Assembly: GCF_017744445.1 (NCBI RefSeq)
Contig: NZ_JAGIBH010000008.1
Span: 62,001 to 126,000 of the forward strand
Origin: Caulobacter sp.
Lineage (GTDB): Bacteria > Pseudomonadota > Alphaproteobacteria > Caulobacterales > Caulobacteraceae
Direction of reading: 5' to 3'
DNA length: 64,000 nt
Shown here: in pieces, positions 52,615 through 60,095 of the stretch
Layout: every line of letters starts with the position of its first letter
How positions within the stretch are numbered: position 1 is the first letter of the stretch
Program-made: the position numbers and the translations under genes
The notes under the pieces: model-generated
Told to the model about the DNA's origin: nothing
Databases searched by the model: none
What the model saw: only the letters and a program-made list of their open reading frames with translations

Positions 52615-52797
52615 ATGTCCGACGACCTCGTGCGTGAAGAACTGTCGGCCCTCGCCGAGGCCAAGGCCGGCCCGTTCACCGCCCGCGCCGAGGCCCGCGC
52701 CACGCGCGAAGGCCTGATCACTTTCGGGCTGGTGATGAGCGGCGTGCTGCTGTCGGCGGCGCTGCTGGCCTGGGCCGTGCGGCGGCCGGTGCGCTAG
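52615..52797 (+). CDS. Small membrane protein of unknown function
   Basis: The 60-aa product has a charged N-terminal helix (LVREELSALAEAKAGPFTAR) and one membrane segment (about 36-55, TFGLVMSGVLLSAALLAWAV) ending in basic residues, an inner-membrane N-in orientation. The ATG follows TGAGGAGACCGAC. It is probably co-transcribed with the preceding penicillin-binding protein and could interact with it; no family is recognised. Confidence 0.65.
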   Translation: MSDDLVREELSALAEAKAGPFTARAEARATREGLITFGLVMSGVLLSAALLAWAVRRPVR

Positions 52798-53140
52798 GAC
52801 CGCAGATAGGCGCGGCCCAGCCGCACCAGCTCGTCCTCGAACTGACGGCTCTCCAGGAAATCGACGCCCTCCAGCACCGCCGCGCGCATGGCGCCGTAGA
52901 TGGCCCGCGTCAGCACGAAGGCCTGGATGCGGGTCAGGGGGCGACCTTGGGCGTCGGTGATCCCCGCCTCCGCCGCCGCGAAACCCTCTGCCAGCTCGAC
53001 GGGATGGCCACGGCATTGGTGTTGAAACCGGCCTCGCCGGACGCCTCCAGAATCTGAGCCGCCGCTTCCAGCACGACGTCGACCGAGATCTTGGAGCGGC
53101 TCTGTCGCGGGATTTTCCGCGTGTTTTCAACGAGGCTCAT
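52794..53140 (-). pseudogene. TetR-family regulator with large internal deletion
   Basis: The first 40 or so residues form the start of a TetR DNA-binding domain (SRSKISVDVVLEAAAQILEA, then SGEAGFNTNAVA). Instead of the recognition helix and ligand domain, the sequence jumps near 53012 to the C-terminal end of a TetR protein in another frame: ELAEGFAAAEAGITDAQGRP, AFVLTRAIYGAMRAAVLEGV and ELVRLGRAYLRS with a TAG at 52794-52796. Roughly 85-95 residues that a normal family member would have are missing, and the frame is shifted. The gene cannot make a working regulator. It diverges from a thioesterase gene, which may therefore be constitutive. Confidence 0.82.
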
Positions 53141-53222
53141 GGCGCCCTTCCGTCCTCTGGAAAGTCGAGTAACAGAGCGCGGCCGTCTCCCCTAGCCTTC
53201 CCTTGAACACGGAGGGACCGAC

Positions 53223-53687
53223 ATGACCTGGGCGACCGAACGCCTTGATGAGCTGAAGGCCGGCGCGGCGACGCCGCCGCCGATCGTCCAGACCCTGAGG
53301 CTCGGATTGATCGACGACTGGGGCGAAGGCTGGGTGCGCAAGTCCTGGACGCCCGCGCCCGAACTGGCCACGGCCGACGGCTCGCTGTTCGGCGGCTATC
53401 TGGCCGCGCTGGCCGACCAGGTCCTGGCCTTCGCCGCCATGACGGTCGTGCCGGGGGACCGGCTGTTCCGGACCGTGAACCTGCAGGTGAACTTCCTGAA
53501 GATCGCTCGCGAGGGTCCGCTGGCGATCGAGGCGAAGGTGGTGGCGCGGACCCGGCAGCTGATCACCGCGCGCGCCGAATTCCGCCGGGAGGATGGGGTG
53601 CTGATCGCCGAGGCGACGGCGCAGCAGATCGTGATGAGCTTCGAGCAATGGCCAGCAGAGAAGGCTGCGATCGAAGGGCTGACCTGA
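53223..53687 (+). CDS. PaaI-type acyl-CoA thioesterase (hot-dog fold)
   Basis: The 154-aa product has a hot-dog thioesterase layout. DGSLFGGYLAALADQVLAFA occupies the position of the family HGG motif on the central helix, followed by VNLQVNFLKIAREGPLAIEA and TAQQIVMSF. Such enzymes hydrolyse acyl-CoA thioesters, often medium-chain or aromatic. The ATG follows GGAGGGACCGAC. It diverges from the broken TetR gene, its likely former regulator. Confidence 0.85.
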   Translation: MTWATERLDELKAGAATPPPIVQTLRLGLIDDWGEGWVRKSWTPAPELATADGSLFGGYLAALADQVLAFAAMTVVPGDRLFRTVNLQVNFLKIAREGPLAIEAKVVARTRQLITARAEFRREDGVLIAEATAQQIVMSFEQWPAEKAAIEGLT

Positions 53688-53692
53688 AAGCT

Positions 53693-53828
53693 CCCTCTCT
53701 CTTAGAGAGAGGGTTGGGGTGAGAGGTTACGAGGTTGGACGGCGTGCCGGCGCCCCGGTTGACGTCGTAACCTCTCACCCTCCCACGCTTCGCGCGGGCC
53801 CCTCCCTCTCTCTATGAGAGAGGGTTTT
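53693..53828. repeat. Composite palindromic element between convergent genes
   Basis: Three stems lie in a row: CCCTCTCTC/GAGAGAGGG (53693-53713, 3-nt loop), a perfect 16-bp stem (53717-53732 with 53765-53780), and a second CCCTCTCTC/GAGAGAGGG (53804-53824) followed by TTTT on the plus strand. The element sits between convergent thioesterase and DUF1636 genes and could terminate from both sides. Its compound symmetry is like dispersed intergenic repeats of alphaproteobacteria. Confidence 0.8.
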
Positions 53829-54231
53829 ACTCGCCCACCAGCTTCCCCGCCGGCGGCACCCGCACGATGAAGTGGCCCTTCACGCCTTCCGGCCACTGGC
53901 GATACGGCACCACGCCCTCTTCGCTGGCCGCATAGGCCACGGCGTAGTCCACGATCGCTCTAGCCGCCTCAGCCGTCGGCTCAAACCGCCCCAGGACGTA
54001 GCCGATCTTGCCCGGCGCGCGCAGGTGGATCGAGCAGTGCTGGGTGCAGTTGAACAGGCACGGCATCTCCTGGATCGCCACGCCGCTGCCCGCCGCCGCC
54101 TCACGCAACGCCGCCGCCAGGACCGCTCCGCCGCGCACGCCCTCAGGCGTCTCGCGCTCCTCGGCCGAGAAGCGGCAGGTGTTGCAGACCACGACGGCGG
54201 TCCCGTCGTCGGCGTCGCGCAGAAGGGTCAT
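53827..54231 (-). CDS. DUF1636 metal-binding (ferredoxin-like) protein
   Basis: The 134-aa product matches the DUF1636 family: VVVCNTCRF near residue 16 and MPCLFNCTQHCSIHLRAPGK near residue 57 provide a C-x2-C and C-x3-C-x3-C array suited to a 2Fe-2S cluster in a thioredoxin-like fold. Family members are often found near cobalamin genes, though none is visible here. It lies on the minus strand between a palindromic element and the phytase-like gene, with a gap of 23 bp from the latter, so the two may be co-transcribed. Confidence 0.82.
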   Translation of the reverse strand: MTLLRDADDGTAVVVCNTCRFSAEERETPEGVRGGAVLAAALREAAAGSGVAIQEMPCLFNCTQHCSIHLRAPGKIGYVLGRFEPTAEAARAIVDYAVAYAASEEGVVPYRQWPEGVKGHFIVRVPPAGKLVGE

Positions 54232-54254
54232 GCCTCGCCCCTAGAGGCTCGCGC

Positions 54255-55739
54255 TCATTTCGGCAAGGACAGCCGATAGACCAGCACCAGGTTGTCGTTG
54301 TCGCCGGTCCCGGTGTCGCCGTGCAGCGAGGCGTCGAAGTCCTGGCCGTTGACGTGGCCCTTGGCCGTGGCGAAGTCGTTGTCCGAGCCGACCAGCAGGA
54401 AGACGTCGCCGGTCTTGTCCAGGGTCGGGACCAGCGACATGGCCTCGATCTTCTCGGGCAAGCTGGTCGGGGTCGAGGGCGCGACCGACAGGTTCATGCC
54501 GAACTTGGCCAGTTGGACCGGGTTGAGGATGTTCACCAGCTCGGCCTGGGCGGCCGGCTTGATGTCGGCATTGAGCACGCCGTCCGTGGCGATCGGCTTG
54601 GCCGTCTGCTCATAGGGCGTTCCGGCCAGGTTCGTCGCGCCCGCCAGGTCGACCAGCAGGATGCTCTTGTAGACCGGCCCATTGGCCGTGCCCTTGCCAC
54701 GGCCGTTGCCGTCGCGGGCCAGCAGCAGAAAGCGGTCGTTGCTGAGCGCCACGGCCTCGGACTGGGCGGCGGTGATGTCGGCCGGCTGGCCGTCGCCGGC
54801 CTCGCGCAGGGTCGGCAGCTGCAGCGCGTAGTGGCCGATCGGGGCCTTGGGCAGCTTGGTCTTGCTGATGTCGTAGACCAGTACGCGAGTGTTGTTGCGC
54901 GTGGCGGCGCTGGCGCCCTGGTCCTGCATGGCGGCGCTTTGCAGCACGGCGATCAGGCGCGTGCCGTCGGGGCTGACGGTCAGGGCTTCCAGGCCCTGGT
55001 TGTTGCGACGGCCCTGGTCTGGGGCCTTCTCGGCCCCGAAGTTCAGCTGCCCCTTCTTGATCGGCAGCAGGGCCGGGACGGTCTGGATCGCGCCGGTCAG
55101 CTTGCCGGTCTTGTCGAACAGATAGATGCCCGCCGCATATTCATCCGAGATGTAGAAGCTCCCGTCCGGCAGATAGGCGATGGCCTCGCTGTCCAGGCTG
55201 AGCTTGCCCGCGCCCTCGCCACTGGCCGGCGACGGATAACGCACGCCGTCGCGCTCGACGATGTTCGAACCTGGATCCATGCCGGTGAACGGCTGGCCCG
55301 TCTGGTCCTTCAGCAGGAAGCCGCCGGTCGGGGTGATGGTCAGGCCCTTGCCGGGCACCAACTTGATGGCGTGCTCGTGGACGCGGTTGGCGTAATCCGT
55401 CGTGCTCTTGAACGGCCCGACATTGTTGGGCCCCCGATCCGGCAGGGTGCGCATCACGCCGGTGTAGGAGCCGTCGGCGGCCTTCTTCCAGCCGGCCACC
55501 GCCATGCTGGAGAACGAGCCCAGGCTCTCGCCGTTGAAGTCGCGGGTCGCGGCCGGCAGCCAGCCCACGGCGACCAGGCCGTGGTTCACATAGGTCTTGC
55601 CGCCGAACTGGACCGTCACGTCGCCGGGGGTCCTGTCCCAATGCGCGGTCGTGTAGGTCGCGCTCTGGGCCGAGGCGGCCGTCGCGAGGGCCAGGGCGGC
55701 GATACCCACAATGGTTCCGGCAAGACGACGGCGCGACAT
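54255..55739 (-). CDS. Exported phytase-like (esterase-like) protein
   Basis: The 494-aa product has a signal peptide (RRRLAGTIVGIAALALATAA). It belongs to the phytase-like family (PF13449): DRGPNNVGPFKSTTDY, LSLDSEAIAYLPDGSFYISD, NNQGLEALTVSPDGTRLIAV and SEAVALSNDRFLLLARDGNG. This family is distinct from the classic beta-propeller phytases and its substrate is not well established; phosphoester hydrolysis is expected. The ATG at 55739 follows GGGAGCCCTCG. It diverges from a TonB receptor, repeating the receptor/phytase arrangement seen at 2-6 kb. Confidence 0.88.
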   Translation of the reverse strand: MSRRRLAGTIVGIAALALATAASAQSATYTTAHWDRTPGDVTVQFGGKTYVNHGLVAVGWLPAATRDFNGESLGSFSSMAVAGWKKAADGSYTGVMRTLPDRGPNNVGPFKSTTDYANRVHEHAIKLVPGKGLTITPTGGFLLKDQTGQPFTGMDPGSNIVERDGVRYPSPASGEGAGKLSLDSEAIAYLPDGSFYISDEYAAGIYLFDKTGKLTGAIQTVPALLPIKKGQLNFGAEKAPDQGRRNNQGLEALTVSPDGTRLIAVLQSAAMQDQGASAATRNNTRVLVYDISKTKLPKAPIGHYALQLPTLREAGDGQPADITAAQSEAVALSNDRFLLLARDGNGRGKGTANGPVYKSILLVDLAGATNLAGTPYEQTAKPIATDGVLNADIKPAAQAELVNILNPVQLAKFGMNLSVAPSTPTSLPEKIEAMSLVPTLDKTGDVFLLVGSDNDFATAKGHVNGQDFDASLHGDTGTGDNDNLVLVYRLSLPK

Positions 55740-55799
55740 CGAGGGCTCCCAGGGGCTTTCTGAACTTGGCCGGCTCTTAGGGCCCGACTGCATAGGTTT

Positions 55800-55818
55800 T
55801 GTGACGGTGAGCGTCACA
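55800..55818. promoter_or_regulatory. Inverted repeat in the divergent receptor/phytase-like control region
   Basis: TGTGACG-GTGAG-CGTCACA is a perfect 7-bp inverted repeat with a 5-bp spacer, about midway between the two divergent starts. It is a plausible operator. It resembles a CRP half-site pair but with wider spacing, so the protein that binds is uncertain. Confidence 0.45.
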
Positions 55819-55928
55819 GGATCGCGGCAGAACTGTCATCGACGCGTGGAATAGAGGCGGCGCATCACAAAAACGGCGCCGTAGACGGGAATCCCGCGCA
55901 GGCGCTCGATATCAGGGGATATCCGAGA

Positions 55929-58253
55929 ATGCTGCTCAGAACCGCCAGCCTGGTGGCCATCGCCGCCTGCCTGATGACGTCCGCCGCCAACGCCGCCGAG
56001 ACCCCGGCCGCCGACAACACCGAACTGGACGCCGTCGTCATCGTCGGCAGCGGCCAGACCCGCTCGGTCAACACCCTGACGCCGCAGAGCCTGGAAGTCC
56101 TGCCGCCCGGCACCAGCGTCCAGAAGGCGCTGAACTTCCTGCCCGGCGTCAACGCCCAGTCGATCGACGCCCTGGGCGTCAACGAGCAGTCGCTGTCGCT
56201 GCAGGTTCGCGGCTTCAACACCACCCACCTGGGCTACAGCCTGGACGGCGTGCCGCTGGGTGACGGCGCCTACAACAACTACAACGGCCTGACCATCAGC
56301 CGCGCCCTGATCTCGGAGAACCTGGGCCGCGCCGACCTGGCCACCGGCATCGCCGGCCTGTCGATCCCGTCGACCAGCAACCTGGGCGGCGCGCTGATCT
56401 ACACCTCCAGCGACCCGAAGAAGGCCATGGGCCTGTCGTTCAACGCCGGCGTCGGCAGCGAGGACAGCGCCCGCACCTTCGTCCGCTTCGACACCGGCGA
56501 GCACAACGGCTGGTCGGCCTATGTCTCGGGCCAGTACGCCCAGCAGGACCTGTTCGTGAACCAGCCGGCCTACAACAAGTCGACCGGCAAGCAGTTCAAC
56601 GGCAAGCTGACCTACAAGGGCGAGCGCGGCTCGCTGACCGCCTTCGCCGACCTGTCGCGCACCAACCAGGCCGATGACGCCTACCTGTCCAAGGACATGG
56701 TCACGCGCCTGGGCTGGGACTGGGGCGGCTATGCGCCGAACTGGAACGACTACGTCGCCCGCGCCGCCTGCGGCGTGGCCTCGCTCGCCGCCAAGTGCGT
56801 GACCTCCAAGGCTCCCGAGAAGCTGGCCGACGTCACCTTCACCAACGGCCAGATCCTGCGCAACGACGACCTGTTCTACATCGCCGGCGACTTCAACATC
56901 ACGTCGACCCTGAAGGCGGAAATGAAGGTCTACCGCCACACCGACAAGGGCGCGGGCAACAACTTCATCACAGGCCTGTCCAACCAGGGCACGACCGACA
57001 CCAGCGACGACCTGCCCGTCCAGATCCGCGACACGCGCTACACCATCGACCGTGACGGCGTGGTCGCCAGCCTGGCCTGGACCTACGGCGTCAACCACTT
57101 GCAGGCCGGCCTGTGGCTGGAGCAGAACACCAGCAGCGCCGCCCGCTACATCTGGACCAACGTCACCGGCCCGTTCAGCCTGGCCCATTATCTGGACGGC
57201 CAGCCCAACACCGCTCAGTGGGTGCAGAAGACCGACTGGAACACCCAGCAGTTCTACGTCCAGGACACGGTCAGCCTGCTGGACGACGCCCTGAGCCTGG
57301 AATTCGGCTTCAAGAGCACCGTCGCCAAGTCGAACGCCAAGGCCCTGCCCGGCATCGCCAAGGCCCCGGCCGCCGCCGCGACCCAGTTCGCCTCGGGCTC
57401 GCTGAAGGCCTCGGACAACTTCCTGCCCGAGATCGGCGCCCGCTATCGCATCGCGCCGGGCCACGAGATCTTCGCCAGCTACGCCGAGAACATGGCCATG
57501 TTCCAGGGCGGCTTCAAACTGGGCCCGCAGTCGGTCTCGCAGGCCGTGTGGGACGCCCAGGGCCGCTATCTGGAGCCGGAAACCTCCAAGAGCTACGACG
57601 TCGGCTATCGTTATGTCGGCGACACCCTGCAGGTCTCGGTCGCGGCCTATGACGTGAAGTTCCAGAACCGCCTGCTGCAGTACAACCCCTGCCCGACCAA
57701 CCAGCAGCAGAACCCCGGCTGCGGCAACTCCTTCCACAACGCTGGCGGCGTCACCAGCAAGGGCGCCGAGCTGGGCGTGCTGTGGAAGGCCACGTCGTGG
57801 CTGAACTGGTACAACTCGGTCTCGTACAGCAAGTCGACCTACGACGAAGACCTGAACTGGTGCACCACCACCTGCGTGATCAAGCAGACCAAGGGCAAGC
57901 AGCAGGTCGATACGCCCAAGGAAATGCTGGCCAGCGTCCTGACCTTCAAGCAGGGCGGCTTCTCGGCCATGCTGCAGGGCAAGTACACCGGCCGCCGCTA
58001 CTACACCTACACCAACGACCAGGGCTTCGGCGGCTACACGACCTTCGACCTGGGCGTCAGCTACAAGTTCAATCAGGCCGGCTTCATGAAGGGCGCCAAG
58101 GCGTCGCTCAACGTCACCAACCTGACGAACGAGCGCCACGCGGCCAACTTCGACAGCAGCGTGTTCGCCCCGGATGACGCCGCCGGCAGCATCCTGGTGT
58201 TCCACTCGTCGGCTCCGCGCCAGGTGTTCGGCACGATCGGCTTCGAGTTCTAG
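55929..58253 (+). CDS. TonB-dependent outer-membrane receptor
   Basis: The 774-aa product has a signal peptide (TASLVAIAACLMTSAANA), a TonB-box-like LDAVVIVGSGQTRSVNT segment, a plug (SLSLQVRGFNTTHLGYSLDG, GIAGLSIPSTSNLGGALIYT) and a barrel. The barrel ends in RQVFGTIGFEF, with the terminal aromatic residue expected for outer-membrane assembly. There is no STN domain. The ATG follows a weak purine stretch (GGGGATATCCGAGA). It diverges from a phytase-like gene, so an organophosphate is a possible cargo. A cruciform repeat follows 12 bp after the stop. Confidence 0.92.
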   Translation: MLLRTASLVAIAACLMTSAANAAETPAADNTELDAVVIVGSGQTRSVNTLTPQSLEVLPPGTSVQKALNFLPGVNAQSIDALGVNEQSLSLQVRGFNTTHLGYSLDGVPLGDGAYNNYNGLTISRALISENLGRADLATGIAGLSIPSTSNLGGALIYTSSDPKKAMGLSFNAGVGSEDSARTFVRFDTGEHNGWSAYVSGQYAQQDLFVNQPAYNKSTGKQFNGKLTYKGERGSLTAFADLSRTNQADDAYLSKDMVTRLGWDWGGYAPNWNDYVARAACGVASLAAKCVTSKAPEKLADVTFTNGQILRNDDLFYIAGDFNITSTLKAEMKVYRHTDKGAGNNFITGLSNQGTTDTSDDLPVQIRDTRYTIDRDGVVASLAWTYGVNHLQAGLWLEQNTSSAARYIWTNVTGPFSLAHYLDGQPNTAQWVQKTDWNTQQFYVQDTVSLLDDALSLEFGFKSTVAKSNAKALPGIAKAPAAAATQFASGSLKASDNFLPEIGARYRIAPGHEIFASYAENMAMFQGGFKLGPQSVSQAVWDAQGRYLEPETSKSYDVGYRYVGDTLQVSVAAYDVKFQNRLLQYNPCPTNQQQNPGCGNSFHNAGGVTSKGAELGVLWKATSWLNWYNSVSYSKSTYDEDLNWCTTTCVIKQTKGKQQVDTPKEMLASVLTFKQGGFSAMLQGKYTGRRYYTYTNDQGFGGYTTFDLGVSYKFNQAGFMKGAKASLNVTNLTNERHAANFDSSVFAPDDAAGSILVFHSSAPRQVFGTIGFEF

Positions 58254-58265
58254 AAACGACCAAAA

Positions 58266-58368
58266 CTCGTCATCCCGGGCGGCGTAGCCGACCCGGGACC
58301 CAGGGGCCGGCGCACTGCGGTTGCCCCTGGGTCCCGGCTCTCCGCTTCGCTGCGGCCGGGATGACGAG
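58266..58368. repeat. Cruciform palindromic repeat
   Basis: An outer 13-bp stem (58266-58278 with 58356-58368) and an inner 15-bp stem (58293-58307 with 58323-58337) are both perfect. Two side hairpins lie between them: CGGC-GTA-GCCG at 58280-58290 and CCGC-TTCGCT-GCGG at 58342-58355. The whole can fold as a four-arm structure. It separates the convergent receptor and trehalase genes and may serve as their terminator. Confidence 0.85.
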
Positions 58369-58381
58369 AATTTTATGCTGA

Positions 58382-59944
58382 CTACTTAACCCCCTCCATC
58401 AGCGCCCGCGTGACGCCGTTGGTCCAGCCGAAGCCGTCCTGGGTGGGATACTCCCCGCCCCCGCCGGCCTTGGCTTCCTCGACATCGTACTTCTCCAGCA
58501 TCTTGCCGCTGGCCTGGTACTCGCGCTCGACCGTGGCCAGCCAGCGCTTGGCGATCTCGCCGGCCAGGGCGTCCTCGCCGTAGCGGCGCAGGCCCGAGAC
58601 GGCCACCCATTGCAGCGGCGCCCAGCCGTTGGGCGTGTCCCACTGCTGGCCGGTGCGGACGGTGGTGGTGCGCAGGCCGCCCGGGGCCAGGAGCTCGTCC
58701 CAGGCTTTCTGGGCCACGACATGAGCCTTGCGCTCGTCGGCCGCCCCGACGAACAGCGGGTAGAAGGTCGCCGCGCTCAGGTGGTCCAAGCGCTGGCCGG
58801 TCTTCCACTGGAAGTCGAGATAGGCGCCCTTGGGCGCATCCCACAGATAGAGATCCATGGCCTTGGCCCGAGCCTTGGCGCGGCCGTCGAACTCGCTGAC
58901 GCAGGCGGTGTCGGCCAGCTTGGCGCAGCCGACCGAGATCGCCGTCTCCAGGCCGAACATAAGGCTGTTGAGGTCTACCGGGACAATCGAGGTCGTCTGG
59001 ATCGTCGCCAGTGTCTTGCCGTCGGCCATCCAGCGCGAGGAATAGTCCCAGCCACTCTCGGCCCCAGCCCGCAGGTCGCGGAAGGCGTCGGCCGGCGGAC
59101 GACCGCTCTTCAAGGCGGTTTCCAGGTCCTCGCGATAGGACTCGTCGCGCGGCGTCTCGCGGTCGTCCCAGTAGCGGTTCAGCACCGTGCCATCGGCCAA
59201 CGCCACGACGCGGCGATGGGCCTGGCCGGGCTTGAGGCCATCCGCGCCCTCCATCCAGAAGGCATGTTCGCGGCGCATCAGATCGACGCGGGCCTTGAGG
59301 GTCTTGGGGTCGGTCGTGCTGGAGAGCCCGACCATGGCGTAGAAGAACGGCGGCTGCGAGCGGCTGAGATAGTAGGTCCTCGCGCCGTTGGGGATGTGGC
59401 CATAGGCGTCGATCAGCCCGCCGAAGTCGTCGATCATATTCTCCACGAGATCGTCGCGGCCGTCGGCCTTCAGGCCCAGCATCGTGAAGTAGCTGTCCCA
59501 GTAGTAGATCTCGCGGAAGCGCCCGCCCGGCACGACGAAGGGCTTGGCCATGGCCAGGGCCGAGCCGCCGGCCACGGGCTTGACGGGCGGCTTGGTCAGG
59601 TGAGGCCACAGGGCGGCGATGTGAGCCTTGATCGGCGGCCGCGCGGCGCTGGGCTCGGGGGCGGCGCCGGCCTCGGGGACGATGAAGTTGGCGCGCACGA
59701 AGCGCTTGAGCTCCGCGTCGCTGAACCGGGCGTGGGCGCGGTAGTCGGCCAGGATCCTGGCCGGCGCGCGCTTGGGGACCGCGTCGACGAAAATCTTGCC
59801 GTCCGGGAAGATCCGCCGGGTCTGAACCTGGTGGAAGAGCTCCTGATAGGTATCCGCCGGCGTCGGGACCTTCGCCGCCTCCTGGGCCTGGGCGGCAGAG
59901 GCCAAGGTCAAAGCGGCGAGCGTCACGGCGATCAGGCGGGCCAT
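58382..59944 (-). CDS. treA: Periplasmic trehalase (glycoside hydrolase 37)
   Basis: The 520-aa product has a signal peptide (LIAVTLAALTLASAAQA). It carries both GH37 signatures: PGGRFREIYYWDSYF (139-153) and QWDTPNGWAPLQ near residue 445, plus the C-terminal glycine-rich GGGGEYPTQDGFGWTNGV. It hydrolyses trehalose to two glucoses in the periplasm. The ATG is followed directly by the signal peptide. It lies downstream of an STN-containing TonB receptor on the same strand, separated by 151 bases that contain an inverted repeat, so receptor and trehalase may form one uptake operon. Confidence 0.94.
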   Translation of the reverse strand: MARLIAVTLAALTLASAAQAQEAAKVPTPADTYQELFHQVQTRRIFPDGKIFVDAVPKRAPARILADYRAHARFSDAELKRFVRANFIVPEAGAAPEPSAARPPIKAHIAALWPHLTKPPVKPVAGGSALAMAKPFVVPGGRFREIYYWDSYFTMLGLKADGRDDLVENMIDDFGGLIDAYGHIPNGARTYYLSRSQPPFFYAMVGLSSTTDPKTLKARVDLMRREHAFWMEGADGLKPGQAHRRVVALADGTVLNRYWDDRETPRDESYREDLETALKSGRPPADAFRDLRAGAESGWDYSSRWMADGKTLATIQTTSIVPVDLNSLMFGLETAISVGCAKLADTACVSEFDGRAKARAKAMDLYLWDAPKGAYLDFQWKTGQRLDHLSAATFYPLFVGAADERKAHVVAQKAWDELLAPGGLRTTTVRTGQQWDTPNGWAPLQWVAVSGLRRYGEDALAGEIAKRWLATVEREYQASGKMLEKYDVEEAKAGGGGEYPTQDGFGWTNGVTRALMEGVK

Positions 59945-59978
59945 TCAGTACCTCGGACTCAATCAAACATTCACCGTC

Positions 59979-60074
59979 TCCCCGGCGAAAGCCGGGGTCC
60001 AGATACAGCCTGAGCATGGGACGATAACCCGAAACGCACAGCCCTATGATCTGGGCCCTGGCCTTCGCCGGGGA
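59979..60074. repeat. Inverted repeat between receptor and trehalase genes
   Basis: TCCCCGGCGAA (59979-59989) and TTCGCCGGGGA (60064-60074) are a perfect 11-bp inverted pair; inner bases near GTCCAGAT and ATCTGGGC extend the pairing with mismatches. It occupies the gap between the TonB receptor and trehalase genes, so on the transcript it would form an intercistronic hairpin. Confidence 0.7.
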
Positions 60075-60095
60075 AACGGGGTTTTGGGTCAAAGA

